From assembly GCA_028015205.1 (NCBI GenBank), contig CM051521.1:72090314-72154313 (forward strand): a stretch of DNA of 64,000 nucleotides, read 5' to 3'. The notes under the pieces were generated by a model that was not told the origin of the DNA, did not search any database, and saw nothing but the letters and a program-made list of their open reading frames with translations. Shown here piece after piece: positions 48,656-59,469 of the stretch. Numbering within the stretch: position 1 is the first letter of the stretch; every line of letters begins with the position of its first letter. The position numbers and the translations under genes were made by a program. Source of the DNA: Mytilisepta virgata. Lineage: Eukaryota; Mollusca; Bivalvia; Mytilida; Mytilidae.

Positions 48656-48865
48656 CCAAGTGGATTTGGCCCAACAGTGTAAGGCTCTTGACATGGTGCT
48701 AGGCGAATAAGTACCATAGTGTCTCAACTGTGTGAGTTCGAGACTGGCCAAAGGCGATCAAAAATTTAGGAGTATTAAAATCTAATTTTAACATTGTAGA
48801 GTTAGTGTTTAGGCCTAGCACCATGCCCAGCACCCTTCAGACAACTCGGTGACATCCACTATATA
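48656..48865 (+). mobile_element. Possible tRNA-like SINE fragment
   Basis: Contains GTGTGAGTTCGAGACTGGCC, reminiscent of an RNA polymerase III B box, then a GC-richer body (GTTTAGGCCTAGCACCATGC, CACCCTTCAGACAACTCGGT). I recall similar bodies as dispersed repeats in mussels but cannot name the family. The A box is not clear. Confidence 0.4.
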
Positions 48866-49335
48866 TAAAAAGATAGCTTCAGTGATAGACACTTATCTTG
48901 GGATGAACATGGCACATATGTATATGCAATGATTTTTTTTTATACCTCTGGCATTTGTTTGAGGGTAACCTGATTTTTCTTTCTACAATACATCATATTG
49001 GATAGTAATGTTTCATTGTCCTACAGTCACATGTGAGTCACAGGAAATACAGTATTTGACTAATTTTGACTATTCATCCATTATTATGACAATCACATAA
49101 TGTATCTGCCCTGTGGATCTCTGAAGAAATATCTGAGATACAGGGTAATCCTAAATATTTATATACATGTACGTCTGAACACTAACCAAACACATATTGA
49201 TATCAAATTTTATAAATACTGTAAAATTTTATATATATAGCAAAGGCCTATTTTCTACTAAAATAATTAAATTTGTTTCTTATAAATGTATAATTTAGAA
49301 AATCATTCTTTGTATATATTCATTATTTTGTAAAA

Positions 49336-49747
49336 CTAGAGGCTCTCAGGAGCCCGTATCGCTCAACTGGAAATCATTTGCATAATAGTTTGACTATTTT
49401 TATCTATATAATTCTAGAAGAGGACCACTTAAGGACAATTGCTGCCTAGTTTTGTTCTGATTGGCCCAGTTGTTTCAGACAAGATCTTTAAGTATATTTC
49501 CTGCAGGGTCCTATATTAAACTATGTTCGGCTCTGGCGGCCAACTTTGATGGCAGCTAGGTCATCGGATATCATTCTGAAATAGGTCACCATCCGAGGAT
49601 CACTGCTGCCAAATTTTGTTCTGATTGGACCAGTGGTTTCAGAGAAGATTTTTAAAGGAAACTTTACCACGACGATGACAGACGGCGGATGACGGACGCC
49701 AAGTGATGGCAATAGCTCATCTGGCACTTTTGGCAAGGTGAGCTAAA
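49336..49747 (+). mobile_element. Short complete rolling-circle-like family 1 element
   Basis: Only about 410 bp. Left end CTAGAGGCTCTCAGGAGCCC then TATCGCTCAACTGG; interior with two sentences; right end ACGGACGCCAAGTGATGGCA, AATAGCTCATCTGGCACTTT, TGGCAAGGTGAGCTAA. It shows that the termini and a single internal repeat are enough to define the unit. Confidence 0.88.
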
Positions 49748-49870
49748 AATACTGAAGCCACAAACATTGGGAAAAGTCTGTTAATTTGAAATCTTAGGAA
49801 AATAGAAGTTATAGAAATCCTGGAAGATATCATCAAATATTTTATCAAACCTCAGTATGACATGCAATAC

Positions 49871-49902
49871 CTCTTCTTCAGCAATGTTCGTCACAAGCAA
49901 GA
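49871..49902 (-). CDS. Impa1 small exon
   Basis: 32 bp between acceptor TTTTTTTCAG and a GTATTG donor. It completes a split Val codon with the exon at 52701-52809, then reads LLVTNIAEEE, equivalent to LLVTELGSSRTPE of human IMPA1, the strand after the active-site domain. It ends in phase 0. The donor is weak; a second possible donor (CTGAG|GTTTGA, 49846-49855) would add a few residues but leave a frame that does not fit the next candidate exon. The product would be some residues shorter than human here. Confidence 0.75.
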
Positions 49903-50284
49903 CTGAAAAAAAATTGAATCATGCCTGCACATACTGCATGATTCAATTATTAGTGTTATTCAGTCACCAGCTGTAGACCTTAGTCCAGTCTGATTTCCGG
50001 TCTTAAGGGTCTTTGATAAATTCATGTCATAAAGCCAGTCTAGATCATAGTCATACAAATGTTTGTCACTGTAATTATACAATGTAATGTAAATCTGCTT
50101 ACCCATGAGATGACCGTAAAATTGTTTGGAAAATGTTACATTTTCTTCTGAGGATCTCTTGATCTCTGGAATTCCCTCCTTCGAAGTATACTATTGATTT
50201 TTGTAGATCTGACAAATAAAACGGTAAAGTCTAACTGGAAATCTTGTAGAAATATTATGGCTATATTTAATGAAGTCTAAAACT

Positions 50285-51365
50285 GTAAGGCTATTTGGGT
50301 TGGTGATTCGGATCATTGAATTTTTTTTTTACATTAGATCATCTACATGTAAATGCCATTGCTGCCCAGATTTGTTTAAACTGGATCAAGTTTCATGCTC
50401 AGAAGAAGAGTTTATGTAGTGAATTTCCCCCTCCAATCCTATGTTAGGAATTGGTGGCCATCTTAGTTGAAAGTCTTGGTCAAAGGATGATGGTCATAAT
50501 GGAAGAATTTTATTTATACCAATGATTCGATGATGCTGCCTGTGGAAGATTACGAGCGTATCCACAGCTCAGTTGCTAGTATTTCAATACTAGCCCAAAA
50601 TTGATACTTAAAATTTACTGTTATAAAATTGTAAAATCTAAGGAGTATCTCCCTTGTGCATAGCTCAGTCTTTAGATGATTTTGGTTTTACTCCTTTTGG
50701 TATTTTTGAATTTGCTCTACAACCTTTTGGATTGCTGTTTTGGTTTTAAACATTTTAGGCCTTGAGCACAACAAAATGCGCACACCTTGTGCATGAAAAC
50801 TGGTATCAAAGAATTTTATTTAAGTATTTTGTCAAGGGTTCTAATTAGTTGACTTTATCTAGCTGGTGGTCAATCATGTTAATGCCCATAATTGTGTACT
50901 TTTGGAAATATTTTCAAAATTAGCAAATTTTAAATATTTTTTTTCATGAAACATTGAGTCTTGTTTCATTCATTATCACTACCTAATTATGTTCCGTACA
51001 GTATTTAGTGTATTCTTAGTTTTTCTCCTCAGTTTACACGTATAATGATAAACCAGGGAAAGGCCATGTTTCCCTACAACTTTGAAACATTTTTTAAACG
51101 AAGGATTTCATTGGTCAATAAATTTACCAGTTTATTTATTAATAATTATCTTAGTGGAATGCATTGAAATGGCAACAATTTCACGAACAATAACTTTACT
51201 ATAGAATTGGCAATGTGATTTCAGAAGACTGGCTCCAGTTGGCTAAATTGTTTCAGACAAGAAGATTTTGAAATGAATTTTCCCCTAGGGTCCTATGTTA
51301 AACTAAGTTCAGCTGTCATCTTGGTTGACAATTATCCAGGTCATCTGACAAATCCCATATAAGAA
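50285..51365 (+). mobile_element. Two decayed family-1 fragments
   Basis: 50325-50480 has ATTGCTGCCCAGATTTG, CAATCCTATGTTAGG and GTGGCCATCTTAG. 51215-51350 has CAGTTGGCTAAATTG, TTTCAGACAAGAAGATTTTG and GGGTCCTATGTTAAACTAAG. No termini. The sequence between them (50480-51215) is AT-rich intron without recognised features. Confidence 0.6.
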
Positions 51366-51399
51366 TAGTTCAAATTTTAATATTTGGTAATATCTGTCA

Positions 51400-51660
51400 T
51401 AGGATCAGAAAGAGAAATGGTACACAAAAGTGATGAACATTTTACAGAACTTTATGAGACTGAACATGATGAAGCTGTAACAACAGATTTTTCAGATGTT
51501 GAGACTGAAATACCATAATTCACAGACAAACATGCACTACTGGAACACATAGTACTAGTGGAATAAGATCCTAGAACCCCAAGGAGAGGTGCTATACTGC
51601 TCAGAAAGAAGAAGAAAGTTGGAACACAGAGGAGACTAGAAGTATGTCCAACCCTGTAAT
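51400..51660 (+). other. Protein-like fragment, origin unknown
   Basis: A plus-strand frame reads REMVHKSDEHFTELYETEHD, EAVTTDFSDVETEIP then a stop, and continues in the same frame with further stops. The acidic composition looks coding, and AAGAAGAAGAAAGTTGG follows. I do not recognise it. It may be a relic of an element or an exon piece. Confidence 0.3.
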
Positions 51661-52700
51661 GATAAAGGGTGCTTTACTGGACAATAATTCCTATTTCTAA
51701 GGGAAATAACTCTCACAATAATTATCCAATTAGCGTAAAACTCAAACTAGATCTGTAACTCATCATTATAACATCCCGTGACAACGACAGACAGGACGAT
51801 GATTACTGCAGTGCATGAGCCAATTTTACAATTGCTGCAATGGTGTTCTCACCTCGGAGGAAGGTAAGTCTTGTAATTTTTGAAATTTGTGATATTTTCC
51901 AGATTGAGTCTCATAATTAAATATTTCCAATACAACGACTCCTATATGTGGGTGATTGAAACATTAAACTTTCATAATGAGCAACAAGTTCTGTAAACAT
52001 TCAAAGAAACCAAGTGTTTACAATCAACTTTGATTCCACATGTTAGTTTCTCATCCCTGGATTGATTGTACTCCTTAAATTTGAATGCCCTCTGCTCAAA
52101 CAGTTTATTTAGCATTTGTTTTGCATTAATTCTTGGGACATGCATTATCGTTTTCCACAAAATCGTAAAGATATCATTTGGCATGCAGTAATCATTATTT
52201 GACTTTTAACTGAATTGCAGTAAGCATAGAGACATAATTGTCATTTTCTAGAAATAATATTGCATTACCCAAGAAATAGGGCAAAATAACATTCTAAATA
52301 ACCTGTTTGACTGGAGGGTATTCAAATTTAAAGAGTGAATTATTTCCATTCTAACAGGACAGTTTCTACAACATCCAGATAGGTATTCAGACACGAAGAC
52401 GCCATTACACAACGCAAGTTATTCTATGATGTCATTAAAGCTTGTGGGAAACTTTACTATGACGTTGCCAAACAAGCAGTCTGGTGTCTGTGACATTGAA
52501 ATCAACATATCCATATTATACCATGGATGTAGACTAAAAATGTTTGAAGTAGGTCATATTAGAATGTAATTTATCAACATTATGTATTATAGGTTGGATA
52601 CTTTAAGTGCACACACCAAGAACTTTGTCAAATGGATCTTTGCCCCATAGGAGCTTAGTTGATTCCAAAATGTGAATATTGAAAATTTTATATCAAATAC

Positions 52701-52809
52701 CTGTTTGTTGTGATGTATATATTTGTTTACCATTACAGTAAGCTCCCTGACCTTTTATGGCTGTAAACATCTGATCTAAAATTGGGGCATATATAACTCC
52801 TACTTCAAT
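52701..52809 (-). CDS. Impa1 exon, central beta strands
   Basis: 109 bp between acceptor ATTATTTCAG and donor GTATTT. It reads IEVGVIYAPILDQMFTAIKG then QGAYCNGKQIYTSQQT plus one base. This aligns with human IEFGVVYSCVEGKMYTARKG and GAFCNGQKLQVSQQ. It starts in phase 0, fitting KKQ at the end of the 54816-54960 exon, and ends in phase 1, fitting the 49871-49902 exon. The Y-C-N-G turn is well conserved in the family. Confidence 0.93.
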
Positions 52810-53317
52810 CTGAAATAATCATTTAATAGTAAATACCTATTGTAATCATATCTTATCTTAACATTATATCAATATATGAAGTTTTCATGATGATATGGTA
52901 ACATTAAGTTTGTTTGAAGCTATGACATGTATGAGAGACCAGTGTAAATAAAAACAAATGGGTGAAAGGCCTTTTGGGCTCTGGTGAAATCTATCACAAG
53001 AAATCCTGTATCAGTGAACTGATACAAAAATAATACTCCAAAATCAAAAATGATATTACCTCAGAATTTTAACAAATGATCTAGCCTCTAATAAATACTT
53101 CTGAAAGCACTCATCAAGATGAATTAAAAGAAAAAAATCTTTACAGAAATGTATTATTTAATGAACTATAATAATTTTATGTATCCTGAAAACTGCTCAT
53201 TTTGGTTCCTTTGACCCATTGCATCTTAAGAACTGTTAAATCTGTTGACATATTAGATTTATTATTGAAAGCATTCATAAAAAATCCCCAGCAGAAGATA
53301 AATCAAAATTTTACATA

Positions 53318-53731
53318 CCGAAATTACTCTATTTATTGGACACTAAAATACATCTATTTTTTTAGGAAAATTGGAAATTCGTCGAAAAAATAGAGTTTTC
53401 GTATTTCACTTCACATCGTTGTCATTTTTTGACTCCATATGATCGTCCTGGTCAATTTACTTTAAGAATAGGCAATCAAAATAATGGTTCATACTTGCGG
53501 TATTGTTATATGATTTTGCTTTCATGATTTATCTTTTTGTATCTTCAAATTAATAGTTAATTTAATGTTGAAGACGAAAACAGTAGCAAACTTCAAACGA
53601 CTCGCCATGTTGTTGACTAATATGTGAACATCTCACTTTGACAATTTTGAAATCGTCGAAAAAATAGAGTTGACAAAAAATTCAAATTTCCTTGAATTTT
53701 CAAAAGTGTCCAATAATTAGGGTTATTACGG
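53318..53731. mobile_element. 414-bp MITE with TA target duplication
   Basis: The left end reads CCGAAATTACTCTATTTATT then GGACAC. The right end, on the minus strand, reads CCGTAATAACCCTAATTATT then GGACAC: inverted terminal repeats of about 26 bp with few mismatches. TA flanks both sides (53316-53317 and 53732-53733). GTCGAAAAAATAGAGTT is repeated directly inside (near 53384 and 53656). No coding capacity. Tc1/mariner-type by target site. It lies in an Impa1 intron. Confidence 0.85.
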
Positions 53732-53992
53732 TATACAATGTACAGCAATGACGGCTTCCTCTAGTCCCTACAAAACTGTACACACATGGACCCAGAATAC
53801 AGATTATTGTATATCCGACACTGTAATTCTGAGGGAGTGAATTACAGAAATAGTGTTAGTCATGTGACATTTGTCTGAATTCAAACCCGTCTCAGGTGAT
53901 ATTTTTTCTTTGTGTGGTAATCTACCATAACACCCTCAACTGAAGGCAGTATGTTTATAATGTATGAGTTAGTTTTTTGTTTGATATCTCAA

Positions 53993-54055
53993 TACAGATA
54001 CAGGTATGAGGTATTTTGTGTACAAAATTTGTTGTTCCACCTATGGGATCTATAA
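53993..54055 (-). pseudogene. Duplicated piece of Impa1 exon (pseudo-exon)
   Basis: Minus strand reads [20 protein letters not shown], a copy of the middle of the exon at 54816-54960. The catalytic Asp of the DPIDGT box has become Gly, and a stop lies just before the copy. It cannot replace the real exon. Confidence 0.85.
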
Positions 54056-54726
54056 CACAGCCACCAATCGCTCTAAGTCACAGCCAAATGCTGTATAAGA
54101 AAAAAGTTTAGAGGAATTTCCGGTTGTGACATGGAGGAAACCATTTATGTGACCTTTTGCTGGTAGGTCGTACATTTATGGTCCTGTATGAGGTTTTTAA
54201 AGAGAATATGAAAATTCTAAGAATGTCATCATACCCTTTGAAAATTTCCCTGTCACATATTAACAGCATTTTTACATCTGTAATATTATGTTGGCGCTAC
54301 AAATTTTGGCAGACATAAGTTGAAGTGTTTCATGCTGCAGACGGAATTTTAAATCGTGTTTTCCGGAGCGAAATGGTTGTTTCTGGATAATTTTTTTTTA
54401 TTCAAAAGGATTCTATTTGACGACCAAACATTCAAGTCACCTTTAATTAACCAAAGTCTTTGAATTGCCAACAAATACGGACTAGGAACTAGATGTGATT
54501 TGGAGGAATCAATAATTAGTAAATTCAGTGGAGTATTGTATAATCATGATATAAAAGTTGTCTTTCTGATTTTAAATGTAATTTCCCCCTAGACTCGACC
54601 TTGAAAATGAAAGGGGCATATAGTTTTACCCTTGTTCTTCCGTCCGTAAGTCCGTCCCGATTCATTTAGGTTTCTGTTTTGGGTTCATTTCTAAGCAACA
54701 CTTTGTGCAACACATCAATGATATCC

Positions 54727-54801
54727 ATGTCTGATCATCAGAATTTTACCTGCTGTTTGATTGACAACCCTAGACAAATACAGGTATGAGGTATTTTGTG
54801 T
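54727..54801 (-). pseudogene. Second partial copy of the Impa1 exon 3' end, with donor
   Basis: Minus strand reads [17 protein letters not shown] followed by a GTAAAA donor-like site, a copy of the last 17 codons of the exon at 54816-54960 and its splice site. At 54727-54745, ATCCATGTCTGATCATCAG copies an earlier part of the same exon (near 54901). The copies are close to the parent and could disturb splicing, but lack an acceptor. Confidence 0.8.
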
Positions 54802-54815
54802 TCATAGAATATTAC

Positions 54816-54960
54816 CTGCTTTTTGATTGATAACCCTATACAGATACAGATATGAGGTATTTTGTGTACAAAATTTGTTGTTCCATCTATGGGATCTATA
54901 ATCCATGTCGGATCATCAGTCCATTTTATTTTATCTCCTGAGGATTCTTCTCCAATAAAC
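54816..54960 (-). CDS. Impa1 exon with GEES and DPIDGT active-site motifs
   Basis: 145 bp between acceptor TTTTTGTTGTAG and donor GTAATA. It encodes [40 protein letters not shown] and IGLSIKKQ. The Glu of GEES and the two Asp of DPIDGT are the metal-binding residues of inositol monophosphatases, and the Asp-Gly-Thr turn holds the substrate phosphate. The G at its start completes the Gln codon left by the exon at 58899-59032, and it ends in phase 0. The insert after GEES is shorter than in human. All catalytic residues are intact, so the gene is likely active. Confidence 0.97.
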
Positions 54961-55328
54961 CTACAACAAAAACATTTGTAAAATGTTTTTTTTATATATT
55001 TGTAATGAAATGAGTTGTAAATCCAGAAATTTCAGACATAAAAAAATAAATACAGTTACAGCAAACTTAATTTATTACCATTAAAACTAAATTCCAAATG
55101 TTTCTTTGATATGATCAGTTTCAAACAAAAATTTAAGAACTGTTAGATCATCTATATGTGTATATTTGCTCATCCGAGAAGTTGTTGTTGCGATGTCATG
55201 AAGAAGTAGATTACTAAATTATGTACCGTCCATTCTAATTTTCAATTCTAGCAAGCGGTCACCTTGTTGGTAATCATACTGTATTGGTTTTTACAGTGTG
55301 TTGTATATACAAGAGTGTCAGGATAGAT

Positions 55329-55342
55329 GGGGGGGGGGGGGG
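55329..55342. repeat. G14 homopolymer
   Basis: Run of G in intron sequence; the flanking open frame (55298-55567) is incidental. Confidence 0.9.
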
Positions 55343-55569
55343 TTGTGTACCCATAAAACCGGTTTAACCCCACCACTATTCAGTGCCTGTAGCAAGTTAG
55401 ACTATCGTGACTCTCTGTTGTGTTCATGTATGTGTTTTGTACTCCTTTATGTTATTTTTTGTATAGTATTTTGTCAGTTGCTTGCTTTGATTGATTGGTA
55501 TGTTATTGTTGACCTTTCCTGTTATCCATTTTGTTTATTCAACTTCAGACTAATATTACAATTGTAGAA

Positions 55570-56470
55570 AATGTTCCTTAGATTGTATCTTCCATTGTCT
55601 TTACTTTTTGGTGATCTTAAGATTTGCACAATAAACGTGACACCCCTTTTTGACACTGGTGAATAACCATGCCAAGTATCTTCACTTAACTTCAAACCAT
55701 TGTCAAGTTATAAGAGTGGACACGATCTTTAGCATAGTGCATGGGGTTCTCAACTTTGACCTAAGTTTTTGACCTTATCCTTTGTACTACAGAGTTGTAC
55801 ATACATTTTGACACACCCTCTGGTGCTAGTGAATATCCATGCCAAGTATAAACTTTGAAATCATATAAAGGTTCTCAAGATATAGAGCATACATGATCTG
55901 TTACGGACTAATAGACTGATCATTATCAGGTGACCGCCACTATATGGCGGGGCCCTAATTAATCTGTTGATGCTGATTTTCGAAAAAAATCAGGAGAATT
56001 CTTTTACAAACCTATTATATAAATTTCATTTAAATATGTTAAGGCATGTAGATGTGAGAGCTCTTACAAAGTGGGATGGACAGATAGCCAGCTATCAGCA
56101 TTTTTATATGCACTATGCACAAAAATTGTTTCAGTTTTGAACAAACAAATCTAAAAGTTTGCTTTATTTAAATTTATACAGGTACATGAACATGAATGTA
56201 AGTATTCCGTAACTATTAAGACTAGAGAATGTGTCTGTAAGACATGGATGTCTCATTCTCCAGAACATAGAATTCCCAACTATTATCTATGATGGGAATT
56301 CATTTTAAGAATAATTTTAAATATATGAAAGTTTCAGGACATATCCTGCTTACAATAATAAATATTTAGCATTAATGAAAAAAGTTTAATGTCAATTGTA
56401 TTACATCTGCTTTTTTTTATTGTACTTATTTATTTCAAATCAAATGCAATATTAAATATTTCACTGCATA
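55570..56470. other. Impa1 intron, no gene seen
   Basis: Contains two loosely similar blocks (CCATGCCAAGTATC near 55668 and CCATGCCAAGTATA near 55839), a degenerate tandem repeat. At 56270-56292 there is a short dyad (AATTCCCAACTATTATCTATGATGGGAATT). Otherwise AT-rich. Confidence 0.5.
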
Positions 56471-56479
56471 ATTCATATT

Positions 56480-56930
56480 CAGTAAAGAGTACCATTGCTG
56501 CTAAGTCTGGTTCTAAAACGAGTGCTATAAGACAGGAACATTGTGCAAATTAAATTTTCCTATAGGGTCCTACGTTAAATTGAATTCCGCTGTGGCAGCG
56601 ATCTTGGTTGACCGTCCAGGTCATGGGACTGAATTCTGAAAGAGGAATATCTATTATGACCATTGCTACCTAGTCTGATTCCAAATGGCCAATTTAGTGG
56701 TTTCAGACAAGAATATTTTTAAATTAATTTTTCGAAAGGGCCCTATGGTAAACTAAGTACGGTAGTGGGAGCCATCTTGGTTCACGTTCCTGTTCTTCAG
56801 ACACAATTCTGAAAGGGGAGCACCTATGGACCATTGCTGTCAAGTCTGATTCCAATTGGCAAAGTGGTTTTAGACAATATTTTTAAATGAATTTTCCAAA
56901 AGGGTTAAACTAAGTCGGCTGTGGTGGCCA
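56480..56930 (+). mobile_element. Rolling-circle-like family 1 fragment
   Basis: Two and a half internal sentences (GGGTCCTACGTTAAATTGAA, GCGATCTTGGTTGACCGTCC, GGTTTCAGACAAG). No left terminus; it stops abruptly at GTGGTGGCCA, where a DIRS-like sequence begins. Confidence 0.75.
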
Positions 56931-57912
56931 CAAGAACTTAGAATATTTTCTATCCTCACCATAATTTTTACAGAAAAATATGCATCACACAAATCTATTG
57001 AAGTATAACATTCATCTTTTGAGAGACCACCTACGTTTGTAAACAGTCTGAAAACATTCTTGTTCAATATGAAAATATTTCACAAAATTGTTGAGTCAAG
57101 CGAATTTCAAAACTTTTTCCTCTTCACAAGAAACATGAGAAACAAATTAGAATTAAACTCATTTTCCTCATGAACTAATTGACAATAGCTCCGTCTGTAA
57201 CAATTCATCTACTTCAATGTCAATTAACTCAGTTTCTTTTTGTGAAACATTTCTGAATTTGGACAAATGTTTTTGAATTGGATTCTTCCATACTTCAATT
57301 TTTTAATTAGTTTCAATAGTATTAAGCATCCAAGGGTCAGGGGTAATTTTTCTCCTTTCTGAAACATAAAACTGCAGAGACCCATCTCTAAACATATTTA
57401 TCTTTAATATATTCTTTGTTTGTGGGAAAACTTCCCTATGTCATCACCAAACAGGTAAGTGCCAATTTCCTCAGAACAAATACAAAGTAATTACTACTTC
57501 AAGCCAATGTGTGGCTTCAGTAACAGTTTCCTGCCATAAGATAATTCGAAAAATATACTGCATCACTGTGCAGCACAGTCAAAGCATTGGAAGTTAAATT
57601 TCTGAGTATCTTGTCAATGTCTTTTTTCATGATCATTTCTACAAGACGAATTACTCGCATAATTCCAAGACCGAAAACACTTTGGATACAAAATATCTTG
57701 AGACCTTACCTTTCTGTCTAAAAAAAGACCACATCTAAGTGTTAACTCTGCACAGTACAATAGAACTAAAATTTGCAGGAACCTTATTGTCTTTGACAAT
57801 TTTTGTTACCGGTACATTAGCTTTTTTCTTCGTTACATCAGTAACAAGCTTTGCTAAGTTTCCGGCAGCATCAAAGCTAAACATATCAACCTCATCAAAT
57901 ATTTCAGGCAAC
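56931..57912 (-). pseudogene. DIRS-like retrotransposon fragment (RT start and preceding ORF)
   Basis: Minus strand, right to left: LPEIFDEVDMFSFDAAGNLA with KLVTDVTKKKANVPVTKI, then a gap and decayed frame, then DGSLQFYVSERRKITPDPWM, FRNVSQKETELIDIEVDELL, NNFVKYFHIEQECFQTV and CYTSIDLCDAYFSVKI. The last is RT motif A (SIDL-DAY). The order is that of tyrosine-recombinase (DIRS/Ngaro-type) retroelements, from memory of the family. The palm aspartates of motif C and the recombinase are absent. Many stops and frameshifts are present. It lies in Impa1 intron 1, same orientation as the gene. Confidence 0.7.
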
Positions 57913-57942
57913 TAAAACATATATTCATAATAATTATTTTCC

Positions 57943-58088
57943 GGCCCTGGCACCATAAAAGTTGAGAATATTCTTAAACCTGAGAATATTCTTAAATATC
58001 GGAATACTCGAATGTGATTGGCTGAGAATAGGAATTTGAGTAAAATTTTCTTTGCTCAGCAAAAATAGTTCTTTATGGCGCCCAGGCC
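57943..58088. mobile_element. 146-bp MITE
   Basis: The left end GGCCCTGGCACCATAAA and the right end on the minus strand GGCCTGGGCGCCATAAA form 17-bp terminal inverted repeats with three differences. The short interior has a direct GAGAATATTCTTAAA repeat. Target duplication is not clear. Non-coding. Confidence 0.75.
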
Positions 58089-58130
58089 TATGTAACAGTA
58101 GAGCATGATTTGTCTCCCAAAATTACCTAC

Positions 58131-58202
58131 CGCACCAACCGGGGATCGAACCCGGAACCTTTGGTTCAGTAGTCCACCGCTCTACCAACTGAGCTAAAGG
58201 AG
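58131..58202 (-). other. tRNA-like sequence, probably a SINE head or tRNA pseudogene
   Basis: Minus strand reads TAGCTCAGTTGGTAGAGC (A box and D arm), GGTGGACTACTGAACC (anticodon arm) and GTTCCGGGTTCGATCCCCGG (B box, perfect T stem). The acceptor strands TCCTTTA and TTGGTGCG do not pair, and the anticodon stem (GTGGA with ACCAA) has two mismatches. A functional tRNA is therefore unlikely; a tRNA-derived SINE head or a pseudogene fits better. Confidence 0.7.
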
Positions 58203-58898
58203 TACTTGTTTGGTGGTTATTAGTCATATTGTCTATAAAATCCTCAAGAAGATGGTATATATTCATAAATTGAGAACTCAGTGAAGTGCTGGGTCAGAAC
58301 ATATAGATAAGTTGTCATACAGTCTTAGAATAAAAAGAGACAGATTTTAACTTGACCACAGATTTTACAGGGCACGGCTCAATTCGCATTGGATGAGTTC
58401 ATTTCTGCTTCATTGATTTTTCATATGTGTAAATAATGTTCATGATGATGGCTACATGAAAAATATTCACAATCAACCTGAGAAGCCTAGCGGCTGAGCC
58501 AACTGATTGATAAATGCATTATATAACTTAAGTGGATTATAGTGGTAAAGTTTCATTGATATAACTTTATCAGAGTCAATTAACCATTAAATATATGTCA
58601 AATTGACCCAAATGTTGCTGATCTGCAATGCAAAAACTTTACCAACAAGGGTAAATCTATATGACCCTTCCAATTTAAGTGAAAATGGGATGTATGAGAC
58701 AAAAAAAACCCATTATAAAAAATTAAAATATATACATTTTGTAACATTGGATAACATGTAAACTACATACATGTTGTTTCTTCGTTACATCGTTTTATTC
58801 ATTACACATGGTATATTTTATTGGTGCAGAAAGCCAGAGTACCCATGACCTTAGGCAGGAAAAGCATTTTTGGTCAACATTTAAATTTAATGTCTTAC

Positions 58899-59032
58899 TG
58901 GTGTGTAGGATATTTCTGTTTAAATGAATCTATTATTTGTTTCTCTACAGCTTGGTCTGTTTCTGTTACAAGGTCAGCAAATGTACTCTTCGTCTGTAAA
59001 GCCTTGTCCTTCATAAAAGCTTCTCGCACGAC
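58899..59032 (-). CDS. Impa1 exon 2, N-terminal helices
   Basis: 134 bp between acceptor TACATTTTAG and donor GTAAGA. It encodes VVREAFMKDKALQTKSTFAD, LVTETDQAVEKQIIDSFKQK and YPTH plus two bases. This aligns with human VVCEAIKNEMNVMLKSSPVD, LVTATDQKVEKMLISSIKEK, YPSH. D-L-V-T-x-T-D is the family signature that positions a lithium/magnesium site. It starts in phase 0, so a first coding exon of about 20 residues must lie further right; none was recognised between 59033 and 64000. The two trailing bases and the next G make the Gln before FIGEES. Confidence 0.95.
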
Positions 59033-59469
59033 CTAAAATGTATTATCTAAGCTTCCGTAAGAAGGATATGTTGAACTAATTCTTGTCAAAAGTCCTTACA
59101 TATATCTCACAAAAGTTTAAGCAAAGGAACAAAACTTTTACTGCTTTTCTTTATCCTTAAGTTACATCTTCTTTTACACATGACTTATGTCATGAATTGT
59201 ACATGTGAAAATTCATCTGTGTCTAGTATCTACATCTGAATCTGATTTAGTCTATTTCTAATAATTACTTGGTAGGAGGCACATTGTCAATTCTACCTTT
59301 TTTTGTATTTAGCAAATCATATATGTTAAATTCAAAAACTAATATGATGTTTTGGTTAATGCGAGAAATGTGATAAGATAGATATCAGAGATGTTAAGAC
59401 TACTAGAAATGTAATGAAATCATTATTACCGGTAATTGATTCTTGCTTTATTGTCAGTTGCCAAATATT

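Noticed and set aside
56600..57100. Active DIRS element
   Set aside because: Only the first RT motifs are present, with many frame breaks; no RT motif C and no recombinase in the window.
58131..58202. Functional tRNA gene on the minus strand
   Set aside because: A and B boxes and T stem are good, but the acceptor stem does not pair and the anticodon stem has two mismatches.
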